DNA from: Linepithema humile
Taxonomy: Eukaryota; Arthropoda; Insecta; Hymenoptera; Formicidae
Assembly: GCF_040581485.1 (NCBI RefSeq)
Contig: NC_090130.1
Location: forward strand, 3,534,001 to 3,598,000
Direction: 5' to 3'
DNA length: 64,000 bases
This document shows positions 36,030 through 49,140 of this stretch, one piece after another. The stretch's first letter is position 1; each line of letters begins with the position of its first letter. The position numbers were made by a program, and so were the translations under genes. The notes under the pieces are model-generated. The model saw nothing but the letters and a program-made list of their open reading frames with translations, ran no database searches and was not told where the DNA came from.

Positions 36030-39000
36030 AGAGAGATCGTTCAATTTACCGATATTTCGAGATGCCGTTTACCCCCGCGCGACGTTCGTCAAATCCGAAT
36101 GGCTGGCGTCACAAATTGGAGCTGGAACAGACGGGCGGAACGAGCGGCGCGGAAGCGATGGAAATCGGCGAAAATGCCAGTGAGATTGTAGGATCGCGCG
36201 AAGGAAGGCGAAGGGATCTCTAGGAAACGAGGTAGGAAAGGATATTTCAGGAATTTACCGCGCACGGGTCCCGCAGCTCTCGAACTTTCCATAAATTATA
36301 CTTTCAGATCGATCTTTTTCGCGTATCGAACAAGCACTAAAGGCCGAATGCAATTATTCGTATTCTTCTCGTATTGAAAATTACGTCAGTTTGTGAGAGG
36401 AAGCGCACGGCGAGTGCACCAGCGCCGGTCGCCTTCAGGTCGCGCGCTGAATTAATTGCCAATTTCGTTGCGACGCTAAAATGTCGCTGTTTGCCAAACC
36501 GCTGTAATCATTACTGCAATGGCCGCGGTAATTTACTAATTTATATATGCCATAGCTAACTACAATCCCAATAATTTATCGATATACCGGACGCCCGCTT
36601 CGCCCGATAAATCTGCCCGGGCTGCCAATACGCGCGATTTTCGCGCGGCTACAAAATGAAATGCAAGAATCATCGTGTCTAAATCAAGAGGGTATACGAA
36701 ACCCCCATACGTTTCCGCCCGTACACGTCGTATATTTCACGTCGACGCCTCGAAATCCCTTTCCGACACTATTTCGTTTGATATCGCAAATCGTATAGTA
36801 CGCGGCTCTCCGGCAAATTTGCAGAGCTAAAAGAGAGATAGCCGCAAGATCGGGGTGTCGATTTTACAAAGCGCGACAAATCGACAGGCGGTGAGTGATG
36901 GAAATTGAAGCGACAATTCGCTTACACGTTGACTCTTTAATGCTCTGTCAACCTCTCGGGGAAAAAAAAAAGTTTGTAAATTTTTAAAAGTCACGTCGCT
37001 TTTACAACACTTTCCATTGAGAAGTGAGATCGAGATAAGTTAGAGTAGAGCGTTGATTAACTTTTCATGAAATAACAATTGATTGGAAATTGTATTAGAA
37101 ATTAATTATAAAATAACAGAATTCGCGGTTACGATAAGTTCCTTGGAAGTAAACGTAAAACGCAAACCAAGACTCTGGATCTCGTCGAGAGTTCCTGGAA
37201 AGTTCCTTAGACGACGGCGAATATTGTGAGTAATCAGGAAATTTGAGTAATGTTATTTCATGACGTCAAAGTCCGGACATAATGTTGCATAGGAATACCT
37301 CGTAATATAAGTTTGACTCTCTCGGGAAATTAACATAAGGAAAATAAAATATGCAAATTTAACGTCAGAAACATAAGAGAATAATATGAATAACGAATAT
37401 AATTTTGTTTAATGAAAAATATATTCGAATAAACGCGGCTCCGCGAAACTCGGCGAAACTCGGCGATTGGTATGCGACTTGCGGAGGATCGCTGTGCTTC
37501 ATCGATTGATAAAAATACATGACGGGAAATGTAATCGCATCGCTGCGAGGGAGGGAGGTTGCCAAGCGGAAGGAAAAGGGGTCCGCGGGTCAGCTCGCCG
37601 CTAACGTTCTTCATCAGCAGCTTCAGCGCTAATGCACCGGGAATATACGCAAACGAGGATCGGTAGCAGCGCGCGCCGTAAATCTCTCATGTAAATACAC
37701 ACGACTGAGTTAGCTGCCGAGTCGAACGAATGCGAGCCACGAAACAGGATGTCTCGAGTTTTTTGCGCAACCGATGTATTCCGCATTTATTTCGTGCCAC
37801 CCGGCAGTTTTCCAGTTACCATTTTGTACGCTCGCGCGCTTGGATTATATACGACGGGAGGTAGTTAACCGTCATAATGAAGCATGTAAAAAGTCGTGTA
37901 TCTTTCGCTGTCAGGAACGGTCACTGGGTCAGTTCTGATAGTTTAGACACAACTGCTCGTAATGCCGCATCGGCTACGGTCATTTTCGACGGTTTCCGCG
38001 GAAGTTGAAATGGAGACTATCGGCACAAAGGCGGGCGAAAAGGATCAAAAACGGGACTGCGTGTTGAAAGGAACGAGGAATGCTCATTCCTTTTGACACA
38101 CAGACCCACTTTTTCTCCTTCTTCGACAAAAGGAGGGAAGAAAGAGGAATCATGTAAAATGCCATAGACCAGTGGCGGACGCACAGGATGCTTTAGAACT
38201 GTGACGACTAATGGATATGGAGTGTCACTTTTTGTCAAGTTCAAACCGAATTCATTCTTCGCAAAAACCTCAAGGCATTAATATCTACTCGAGTTGCGTG
38301 CAGTTTGAAGCGGAACATGCAAGACTTGCGGATTTAAATATTTCCGTGAGTTCATGCTTCGCCTCGCGAAGTACGAAATTTGTAATATTTTTCACCATTT
38401 GCAATATACTGTTTTTCGGGCTAAAAACCGTGTACTTCACAAAATCTCTAATGAATTTTTCATCTCGATCGATACGCGATTTTCATTCCATCCTGCGCGC
38501 TCGTAGTGCTTTCGTTCCGCTTTTTAATGACTCGTGGGGATCATTATTTTTTCGGTACAGTACATCGCATTGAACGAGCGCGGACCTCAGCTTCTCAATC
38601 TCTCTCTGCAATTTCCCGAAAGCACGAGCGAGGCGACGTCCATCGGACGATGAAATTCGCATGCATTTGTCACGACCGGCACAGTCCTCTCGGGCAAATT
38701 ACGTTGTTAAATCGTTTCGGTCTGACCGACCGACTGATCGGAAGGGCGGCGGGAGGAACGGGTGGCATGGGAGGTTAGGGGGGGGGGAGACGGACGAGTT
38801 AAGAAAATTTAGTGGCTGCCAACTTTATTAGGCGCGATTATATTAGGCCGTGTGCCGCTCAGCCTGGCAGTGATTTATTCAGTCAGCTCTCTCTTCTCTC
38901 GGCGGTTTATATACACACATCGCGATGGACGCGATGTATGCGTGCGGGCCCCGTTGTACGTGCCATATGGCGGGGAATGCGGTAAATCATTCCTCGTTAA

Positions 39001-40682
39001 CTGTGCGCGGGCCCTAAGCTCGTTATAAAGCGAAGTTCAAACTTTTTAAGTATGCAAAATACTCGCCGCGAGCAAAAAAGCGTCGCGTCGCTTGTGCTAC
39101 CGATATAACTATGGCGGATCTTACGAAACGATCGGCCGCTGCCACCGCTTCCTCTTCTTGCCGGGGCTACCTTCATCGCGAACGATACTTTGTCGAGCGA
39201 GCGCAGTTTTCAACTTCTTATAAGCCGCTTGCGAACTCCTCGCGTTATTTACGGATGTGCGTGCTAACGACGCCCGGTAATTCACGCCCCGCCGTCCATT
39301 CGTGCCGGCGCGAAATTTGCTCAATCTAGAAGCAGAAAACTGCTCTACACTTTTCTCGATCTAACCATTCTTCATTTCTTTTTTATCTTTTATTTGTCTT
39401 TATTTAAGATTCTTACTCGAGTTGGAATAAATAGAAATAGGGAAGGAGTAAAAAAGAAAAATTTAATTTTTGATCCATTTTGTTTTTAACATCGCATATT
39501 AAAATTAATTCCACGCGAGCTATTTGAAGTTAGAAATCTTTTAGTGACTTTCCTAAAATAAGACTGTGGTTATTGATATGACAAAAATAATATAATCAAA
39601 TTACGCAACATGTCAGCGCACGTGAAATAAGGTATGTATGAAAGCAATGTATCAGTAATGCCAAGATATTTCTGGCACGTTACCAAGAATGGGACTCGCA
39701 ACGTTTTGCTAACACGATTTCCATTATATTACATTGTAAATGTTGTAGAATCTTTGTTACGTGTTACGCATTGATAGTATGAATTTTTATGCTAGAAAAC
39801 AAATGTACTTCGTTTCCGTCTTCCTGTCTTCGATTCTGCCCACGTATTTGATTATCGACTTGTCTCTTTTCAAATGCAATAGCGAACGCATTTGTCTCGA
39901 TCTGTAAAGGCAGACTCGTTGAAAAGTCGGGTAGTTTCCAGTCAACAAGCCGATGAATTCGACAATAGCTAAATCCATATTTTTGATGCATTAAATCATA
40001 CGACTTAGCGGTTAAATCGACCCAGTAAGAACTCCAGCATTCAATATCTGAAAACGATGCAACAGGCATCGTTTCTTTCAATGAAAGAAAATTCCAATAA
40101 GTTCGAATTGTTCGAGTGATAAAAGCGGATAAGGATAGTCTAAAAAGGCCACAGATTTGAATATTCTGAATTTATCACTGTGTCATTTTGCGCTTAAATC
40201 TCTCGTGTTACGTATTATTCGAATAATACTTGATACAATTAAGACTTCCTAATTATCGTAAAGTGATGTATTTAGAGTGGAGGATTCAAAAGAGAAATTT
40301 CTCGACTTTCTTTCTTGTTATCGTCCTTTGTTATCTTTCCTTATATACACCTTCCTGGATATAAGTACCTTATCGATATCTCTCCTCCGTAATGTACTAG
40401 TAATGAGTAAAATATCGATATCATCCACCTCTGCTACGCCTCTACTCGGGTTAATTGGTGAGAGGCGCAGACGATTCTACGATACTCTCGTCATTCCCGC
40501 TGATCCATCGCTCTTCCCTCTTCGACCCACGCTTTACGGAACGGGAAGGATCGGCAGAGATATCTTCGGTGCGCGCTCGCGCGGATGGGTACGGCATCTA
40601 TAATGAGCGGTGAAAGGGGGAGAACGTCGATTGCAAATCTCGATGCTGAATAATCGGGATCTTTCTCGCTTGCGCGCTGTTT

Positions 40683-40718
<36 letters not shown>

Positions 40719-41153
40719 GCGCGCGGCTCCTGCCGTGCCTCCTTCTTCTCGAGTCGATATCCACCTGCCGGACAGCATACCATGCCCTATCGCCCGTAGG
40801 CTTCTCGTTTTTAGTGCCGGCCGAAGCAGACGATCAGAGCGAGCGAAGCTTGTGATTTTACGCCCTAAAAGTCCGTCTGAATAATTCTCCGGCGCTAGCC
40901 TCTCTTTTCTCCGTGACTTCCGGCTTAAAGCCTGTCGGAATGCTACGAATTCATATTTTTCAGCTGTAACGTTACAAGATATTTTTCGATAATCTTCAAT
41001 TACGCCTTTTTTTTTTTTGGAGATTTTATCTGAATTTTATTTTAGCGGTAATTTTATTTTACATTTTTTTGCAATTTTGTAATCTAATATATCGCGTAAT
41101 TGTATCTTAATTAGATAAGATGTAATTTTATTTCTTTTATTCTTTAGCGGAGC
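36030..41153. other. non-coding DNA, CpG-rich then AT-rich
   Basis: CpG-rich DNA at 36030-36900, AT-rich to 37430, mixed CpG-rich to 39340, AT-rich to 40300, a short CpG-rich island to 40920, then AT-rich. Notable small items are a 39-nt imperfect hairpin at 38061-38099, a possible hAT-type end at 38170-38187, a G-run at about 38778-38787 and the CT tract at 40681. Open frames up to 120 codons show no domain. Confidence 0.5.
40681..40714. repeat. (CT)n-type pyrimidine tract
   Basis: CTCTCTTT units over about 34 bp. Confidence 0.9.
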
Positions 41154-41156
41154 TTA

Positions 41157-41359
41157 CACGGAAAAAGGACACTTGTTGAAAGATCTAAAAATTGTGCCAG
41201 ATACAAATCTGAAAATAAATTTTGTTAGACAATGAAAAAATTTATCAATAGAACACTCGAAACTTTTTGCTGCGGTATGAAAGAAACTTTGAATGTCCAA
41301 CAAAATTTATTTTTAGATCTGTATCCGACACCATTTCCAACAAAAGTGTTTTTTCCGTG
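41157..41359. mobile_element. foldback MITE, TA-flanked (203 bp)
   Basis: The element begins CACGGAAAAAGGACACTTGT and its right end is TTTCCAACAAAAGTGTTTTTTCCGTG. The two arms (41157-41233 and 41290-41359) are inverted copies of each other over about 70-77 bp, with roughly four fifths of bases matching after small indels. Shared internal blocks include GATAC, ATCT and AAAATAAATTTTGTT. TA lies directly outside both ends (41155-41156 and 41360-41361), as expected for a Tc1/mariner-type target duplication. The central 56 bp are unpaired. There is no coding capacity. Divergence between arms indicates an old insertion. Confidence 0.85.
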
Positions 41360-41362
41360 TAA

Positions 41363-43204
41363 CATGATTGAGAGAAAAAGGATATAAGTAGATTATTTAC
41401 AGATACTCAGGTAACTGTCTCAATCTTCTCCAGCTATTTACTTGGGAATCATCTATAAAATCATAAATTCCGTAAAGAAAAGAGGAAACCATTGTGTCTC
41501 GCAGGCATTTGTGTGCGAAATTTTCCGGGACACCCAGTATAGTTCCTTCAGAGCGCGCACAAAGGACCGAGACGGATTTCAGAAAGGAGCGTGTCAATTC
41601 GAGAGACGGACTCATCTTTTCCGGTGCCCGGCACCGTCTCGCGCGCGGTTGCTACGCGAGCACCGTAATTATTATGACGCGCGTTACAACAACGGAGAAT
41701 TCAGACTTCCCCCGCCTGCCCTCTCGTTCTCTACGGCTTTGTACGGCTAATTATCATTCGTGCACGACGCTTGACTCTATGGTCCCGACCCGAGCGACGC
41801 TAACGAGTCGCGCTCTTCACCGTAAATGGGAGCGCGCACTTCTCGCGTGTACCAAAGCGTTCCGCTGCAATTATCGGGATCATTCGTCGTCGACTAATCA
41901 TCGACATTGGCGGAGCCGCCGACACACTGGCAATCGAGGGAATAATTTGCCATGCCATCGAGACCTCTATCTTGCCATTGCGTCTTCGATCGAGCGTTCA
42001 ACCGCGATGCTTCTGTATAACAATTATTCGAATAATCTCGATTTCTATCTCTTTGACGTAAAAACGATAGGACATTTCTCTGTAACACAGTTGTTAGTCT
42101 TTCGAAAAATTGAAAACGTCAGTGAAGTCAGAGAATTCCATTGAATTATTACTAGTTAATAGTTTTCTTTATTTTTTTATTCCATTTTAAACATTGAAAA
42201 GAAGATTAGATGCTTTATCGCTTTATTTCTTTAGATCTGTTATATATTTCCCATTCGATCTCAATTTGTAGCTTGCAGTTAATAATTTTAGCTGTACATT
42301 TTCTTCTTTTGTCCGAATGAAAAACATGTGCTCCGAACCTCTGGTTTTCGGATACATATGATTTGCATTGATTCTTGCAAGACGCGACAAAAGAAGGCAT
42401 TTGATTAATGAAAAAGTCTCAGGATGCACAATCCAGCGCATATGTGGCACTTTTGAGTCACTCAATTATGTGTTGACACGTTTTTTACTGGCAAGTTCGA
42501 TTGTACCATTTCCTTTTCAAGACTGACAGTTATTGATGATTTCAAAGGGTCGTTCCACTTACGGATTGAATTAACATGGGAAAGTCTATCTATGGAGAAA
42601 GTCATTTTCACTTTTAGGTAGAGGCAGTCTGTAGGGTCAGAAAACCGCCAAGAATTCCACCGAGTTCCGTTCTCCTCCGTCAAAAGGAAGTCTCCGTATG
42701 AGTTTTGCGGAACAATCTGGAATGGGAACTTTCATAGCTTCATTCCGCGCTTTTTTTTCCGCTCTCTCCCTCCCTTTTGTGCAGCGCACGATCGATGGAT
42801 GAAAAGTTCTTCTACGAGCAGTTAAGAGCGGCGCATAATTTATCCAAAGGGCGATAAGCCCCGCTTCTCTCGACCACGCATTATCATACAGCCTCGTTAC
42901 GTATGCGGCGGAATATTGCATGAAACATTCATAGATACATACGCGAATAAACAAGCTCCTTTTTTTTTCCGCGCCTTCGCGAGCAAACGAGCTGGCGAAC
43001 GAGGGGGGAGCGCGTCTCGCTACTTGGCGAAAAACCGTAGCCGGACGCCTGCGCTTGTTTTCCGTCGGGATAAAATGTATAAAGAACGGACTTTGGCGCG
43101 CATGATCAAAGCCGGTGGGAAAAAAGCAACCTGGAAAATACACTTTTTTAATTAAATTGCGTAGCAGCCTTTTTGAGGAAGTTAGGAGTCTCGGTGATTC
43201 TCTT

Positions 43205-43238
<34 letters not shown>

Positions 43239-44350
43239 CTTCCCCCACTCTCCACTCGTCTAGTTTTATTTACCTGTATGGGTGCAGTGTGCGCGCAACG
43301 GACGTGCAGTAAATTAAATGCGCGCGTTAAAGCCCGAAAAAAAGCGAGACGGGGAGATGCGGCGGTGGCAGGCAGTCAATAGCGTTTCGAAGGGAAACCG
43401 ATTGTGCGATGGCTTTATAACGATCGTTGTGTCTATCGTCCACTCGACGCAAAATCTCCGCTGAAGTCTCGTATTATTTCGAGAGCGTTGAGCATCAAAA
43501 TCCTCTCACGTTCGTGTTCCTTCCGATATTTAAGATAGCATAATATTATCCGCGAATATCCCCCTCCTCTCCCCCCCCCGTGTTTGTCTCTGAAGTCCCA
43601 TTCCGTGATGCTGAATAATTCGTGGAGCACATCTCGAGTTCTATCGGAGCATTCACTTGCATTCAGGAAGCTGAAGCTCCATTTAATTAAAATAAAGTCG
43701 TTATTAAGAGTTATTTCCAATTGGCACTTTTTTTTTCTGTTCGGTGAATATTTAAAGTGTTCGAAAAACGCGCGATAATAGAAACGTAATGTATTTATAT
43801 TGGAGCACAATTTAACGCGACAAGTTTATTCGACTACATCGTGCAAATTAATTAACGCAACACGATGTATTCGGCGTGTTTGCGTATCGCGCCGAGTGTG
43901 CGGTAATAAAACGGATTCATACTTTCCATATTAATCAAATATTCTTTTTTATTATCTGCAAAATTTCGAATTTCGCAACTGAGCGAAATAGACACTCCCG
44001 CAGTGCGAGCGCTAGTCGAATAATCCTGTATAATTGTTTTTGCAAATATGGCTTTATTTGATCAAAATTTCTACGAAAGATATGCCACTGCATCGCTCTG
44101 TCGATAAGCTCCGACTAAATCGCAGTGAATTAAGTTCGCAAATCGGAAATTCGCATCGACTAGCCTTTGTACACGGTTAACGCAATCCGTCGAAGAGAAT
44201 CGGGCGGAACTTCTCTACTCGCCTACTGTCCGTGTGTATTTCCAGTATCGACGAAAGGCTCGAACTGACTCGCCCGTGCACAGCTCGCCGTGCGAGACAA
44301 AGACGCGCGCGTCGCGAATTGCTCGGAGCGAAATATACAGGAATGCGTTA
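41363..44350. other. alternating CpG-rich and AT-rich DNA
   Basis: CpG-rich blocks lie at about 41500-42120, 42640-43420 and from 44160, with AT-rich DNA between. Frames of 216 codons (plus, 41494-42144) and 203 codons (minus, 42637-43248) are the longest here. The second begins in translated (CT)n repeat and neither shows a recognisable domain. A C-run-rich segment at 43561-43580 would be a G-cluster on the minus strand. Confidence 0.5.
43201..43238. repeat. (CT)n microsatellite
   Basis: About eighteen CT units with two interruptions. Confidence 0.95.
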
Positions 44351-44359
44351 CAAAGTGTA

Positions 44360-44378
44360 CGCGCGCGCGCGCGCGCGC
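44360..44378. repeat. (CG)n tract
   Basis: About nine CG units in a CpG-rich block. Confidence 0.94.
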
Positions 44379-44919
44379 TCGCGAATGCGGGGCCGCATGC
44401 CGGGCGCGCATCTCCAATCGCATCGTTCCGCGCTCGTAACCGCGTTCGAACTCCACACGGGTAAAGGAGTGCCCTCGTGGAAGTGTTCGCCGTCAACGTA
44501 ACAACTTTCCTGACGCCACGTTTCGTGTTCACCGAGACACCGAGACCCGGGAACAAAGAGGTATTGAAATCGGTGGAGCGATGAGCTCAGATTTCGACGC
44601 CGCAGACACACGGGAATTATCCTTATATTGTCCACCTACGACAATAGATCCTACGAAAATTAGGTATGCTTCCGTGTCCAATATCCGAGCTTACCGACTT
44701 TATATAATGATTCAAAATTTGTATAGCGTCGCGCTGCAGAATATGTTAAGAAATCCATTCATCTCGCGACCTCGCAATCTCTAAACGCAATTTTTTTTTA
44801 TAAACACGTATGGTTCTTTTTGTTCTGGAAGAACAAAAAAAAGCGCGGGTGTCGGGACATAAAAGATATTACGAAACAGAGTGAAAACGAGCCAAAATGT
44901 GTTTTAAATCTAAATACTA

Positions 44920-44936
44920 TTTTTTTTTTTTTTTTT
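44920..44936 (+). repeat. poly-T run (17)
   Basis: Seventeen consecutive T, followed shortly by a further T-run and an acceptor-like ACAG. Confidence 0.95.
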
Positions 44937-45842
44937 ACTTTTTTTTACAGTCTTTGTTGTTTTTCAAATAAAATTTCAGACAAATTACATTTGCATGTGT
45001 AAACCAATTTGAATTCATCGCACTAATGTAGATCGCACACGCTTAACTCTTACGTTAATTTCGAGTCAAAATCTCTAATTGCACACCTGGAGTAAAATTT
45101 CTTATCGCTACAATCCCGAAAAAATCAATGCGATTCCGCGAGATAAGCAGGGACCGGTAGCGCGGCTCTTTTTTCATGATTCTTTTTCTTCTCCGAGATG
45201 AGAGAAATGTACGGGCTTACCTACACCACTGTGCCGCTCGCACCGACGGCTCATTTATCGCTCATAACTGCCGCGCGATAGCGCGAGACCCCGACGCGCG
45301 ATCCACGGTAATACTGTGTCCACCATAGCGATAATAATTCATTGCGGTCCGTATCTGTCGCGCGTTGTTCTCCATCGCCTGTAATTCCGCGCCGAAAAAA
45401 CGCGGAGAGAGGAAAAAGGGATTGTCTCCGCGCGGCGCATTTCCGAGGAAATTAAAACTTGCTTTTGCGCATCGGAAAAAAGATATCGGGGGATCGTCCA
45501 AGTTGCTGCGCCGCCATCGAAGTTGCCGCGACCAAAGGCGCCACAGGGTACAGTCGAGGGGGAACGGGGGTTGAGAAAAGAGGCGAGGAAGGACGTGGTG
45601 GTGGTCGGTGCGGTGGTAGATCGACACGCGAGAGGGAAGAGGGAGGAATCCCCCGGAGGAATTTAACGCATGGATGAAGCCGTACGGCGGGAGAGGAGAG
45701 ACGTGTGCACGCTCGTACCTGCACGTTTCACCTGTGTACGACGTAAAGTAAATAAGTTCTCTCTGTCTTATTCCTATTGAAGATCGTGGTATCTCCTCCT
45801 TCGCTCGTGTTCCCGTTCTTCTCTCCTTTCCCTCTTCGCGCA

Positions 45843-45875
45843 TACACACACACGCACACACACCTACGCGCGCGC
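45843..45875. repeat. (CA)n and (CG)n compound repeat
   Basis: CA units with one CG interruption, then CCTA, then a short CG run. Confidence 0.9.
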
Positions 45876-46399
45876 TTGCGTGCCCCGGGGGCAGGTTTTG
45901 AAACTTCTAAGCGGATTTCGTCTCGCTCGTCCGTTCTTAGGACGACGTGTACCGCCGTCAATCTTGCCGTCGTGTAAAATTGGGCATTGTCCGCATCGCC
46001 GTATTGTTGTATACACCGATGCGCGCGAGGAAGCACCTACGTGACGGCGGCACGCGAATGCATCCAGGTGCAATGAGCAGTCCTTCCGTGCAGGGTGCAT
46101 CGCCTGGCCGGGGTGATGCAGCTGAACTTTTCCCCGTTTGCGTGTGAAAAGTGGCGGAAGGCACGTCGAACGTTGGGAGAATCGCGCGGATCGCGAAAAT
46201 TGTTATGTCCACCTCGACAATGTGACTAAACGTTCCCACAAAATCGCCGAGATACAAAGCGGCGCCGATTTTCTAAGTAGCGCAGGGACGTCTGAGATGA
46301 ATCGCCACAATAGAACGCTGAATAGCTCGTCGGGAAATTCAAAGGCGGATTCACACGTAGACGCCAACTGGCAATCTTAAAACATAAAAAAAGGTTTAG

Positions 46400-49140
46400 A
46401 CTGCTTCTCCTTTTTATTTCTTTAAATTTTATAATTATTAAAAAATGTATTCAGCATTTCTTTTTGAAGCAACCTCGATTTAAAATTTTTGTAAGTAGAT
46501 GAAGCCCGGAAATTAATTTGCCTCCGGAGGCTTCGAATAAAAACCGCAAAATTAATTTGCACGTCTCGGAATTTCTGCATAATTGAAATCATCGCTATCG
46601 TAATAAATTTAGCCGAGTGTTCGTACACGTTGAGGAAAGATTTATCTCTGTTGGAAAAGATTTAATTCTCTCTATACTACGTTTGATATATATCTGTTCT
46701 CGGCATACGTAACAACTAAGGACTCGAATTATCACGAGTGTTGCAATTGTTCCTTGTTACAATTGGCCACGAGCTCCCCTACCTGCAAGCGCTTAATTTC
46801 CGTAAGTGAGATCTCTTGCGCGGAGGTCATTAGTCGTACTTGTATTAAGTCTTCGCAGTTTGTTGAGTGTTTATTATACCTGCAACGATAACTAGTAGTA
46901 ACTGTTTCTACTTTATAACTTAAAACATAATTTGCATTGCCTTTCCTGAAACTTATTTTCGTACAAAATCCGTATTTTAAAAGACGAAAATTGTCTTACA
47001 AAGGACGTGGAGGAAAGCTTCAAGAAATCAATAACAAAATCCAACATACTTTTACTATTCCTAGTTTGAGAATTAAGAATGTAAATCTGTTTAAACAGGA
47101 AATATCTATTACAGAAATTTAATAATTTCTTAATTTTATTTGTTTATTCTCATTTGCTATAAGTACAAGCTAATACTAAATTATTGAGTGATCTTGTAAG
47201 CGAGAAAGTGCTGATCTCCTTGAAGATACTCCGAAGAACCGCCAATGTGAATACGGTCGTACATAGTTCTTTTGGTCCTCGTATCTTCCGACCGCATCCG
47301 CTCATTGGGATCAATGTGGCCCTCCAGGTTCTCGTGCCTGATCCCCAGATCGTGTAGATTAAACGTACTCTTCGGAAATGTCTACTTAAACCGCTTCTAC
47401 CAACCTTTTTCACTCAGTACTTTATTCAACACTCTCTTTTACTCTCTATTAATTCCGAATCACGCCGAACTTACTCCGCGTGCATTGGAAAATATTGATA
47501 TAAATAGAACGTTGAAACACGGTTTGAATATTTCTAACAAATAAATCTTTAATATAGAAATTTTTTATATTTATACGCTTACATTTTCATTTATATTTAA
47601 TACATTTTTATTTTATCTTTTAATATTTATATTTATGAACCTTTTAATATGCGTAAAGACTTTAATGTCTCATTTACGTAAACTGTGGAGTTTGATATAA
47701 ATTTTCGTTGAGAAAAGCGAATTGCAAATTCAGGGAATTTGTGGCAGGAAGTTCAATAGCCCCGCAGCCAATCAATATAGAGATGATCAATCTCGTTATT
47801 GCAGCAAAGAGCGCGTGTTTTATAAAGCTATGTGTGATACCGTTTCTATAAAATTTTAGATAATTTAGTCGTTCTTTAATCTGAATATCTGTTTACAATG
47901 TGCTCTGAGTGATGTAAAATTTGGTAAATTTTGAAACGCAAGCGTATTGATCTCAACGATTTAAATATTTCTCATGAGGAAATAAAGAAATTCGGTACAA
48001 TTTAACAAAATTTGCAAATAGCTGCCAAGCGTATTAACTGTTCCTTTTGATTTTAAGTATCTTAAAGTTGTAAACATTGAAATAGTATAATTTTTATTTA
48101 TTTATTTTTTTATTTATTGATATATTTCTAGCGGATTCTATGTAACGAACTAGAATACGAAGCAGATGCATCGCAATTTCGTAAATGTCGCATCGACGAA
48201 CTTCGGCAGAACAATCGCAGTTAAATTAAAGGGAATGACATCCCGTAAGCCATAATCGGCCGTTCTCGCGAGTTGACTCTCTATCCAATCTCGCCTGCCT
48301 TAAACCAGATGCAATCGTTCGAGTGCAACGGACGGTTTTCGCATGGCGATCCTCGAATAGAATTCAAAGGGAATTGGAGATCATACGATGCGACGCGCGG
48401 TAAGACTTTCATGTTATATTATCTGATAGAGAGGTCAATATCCAAAACTTTTCGGCATTCTAAAAATTCTCTAGAAAGGTGTAGATTACTTTTTGGGCGG
48501 AAAAGTGTGATGCACACAAAAATTCTATTAACAAATATTTGAGAGGGATTTTCGCGGAATTTATTCTTAAAAAAATATTTGTGATTAAATTTTGTGTGAT
48601 TTTGTCATTGCATATATACATTTCAATTTTGCGCCATGATACTTAAACGATTGATATTTTTTGAAAATTTGAATGCAACACGCGAAATTGCATGGTCATT
48701 CGAATGTTCCATCGATGGCGATTCTCGCCAAGCGTGGAATCGAACGAATGCAGGTAGAGCAGGATTCGCGGCGCAACGGCAACGACGGGACGCGCAAAGC
48801 GCGCACTGCCATTGCTCGGAGAGAATGCCTCAGCCGCGCGTCCCACAACAGTTTGCGAAAATTACTGCTGTCATTTGCCGCCGGCTTTGTTCTTAGCCGC
48901 GGTGTGCCGGTACATGTCTGTACGCGCTCGTTTGCGCGCGTGTTGGTTGCGCCGGCGTTGCGATGCACCAACACTGTGTATGATGGATGACGCGAACCTG
49001 GGCGCAAGAATAATGGCAGCTTCGGAGGCTCGAAGCACTTCTGAATACGACGGAAAACTTTATTACCGTACCGCGACACGAATTCTCGCGGAACTAACAA
49101 CACGGCGAGTGTTAACCCTTAGAATTAGCGAGAAGCCGTA
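46400..49140. other. AT-rich DNA, CpG-rich at the end
   Basis: AT-rich DNA with dense stops to about 48240, then increasingly CpG-rich to 49140. Overlapping frames on both strands at 48673-49141 are the usual open CpG-rich shadow. Nothing else is recognised. Confidence 0.5.

Larger units (their letters stand above)
44380..46400. other. CpG-rich DNA with AT-rich interval
   Basis: CpG-rich DNA to about 44600, AT-rich to 45160 with a 17-bp poly-T run at 44920-44936, then CpG-rich to 46380. Overlapping frames on both strands (199 codons minus at 45262-45861; several of 70-100 codons on plus) carry no recognisable domain. Confidence 0.5.

Noticed and set aside
41494..42144. 216-codon plus-strand open frame
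   Set aside because: Ser/Arg/Thr-rich composition typical of CpG-rich shadow translation. No domain or signal, and it overlaps an open frame on the other strand.
42637..43248. 203-codon minus-strand open frame
   Set aside because: Its first residues are R-E repeats from the (CT)n tract, and no domain follows.
45262..45861. 199-codon minus-strand frame
   Set aside because: Starts in translated CA/CG repeat (MCACVCMRE) and carries no recognisable domain.
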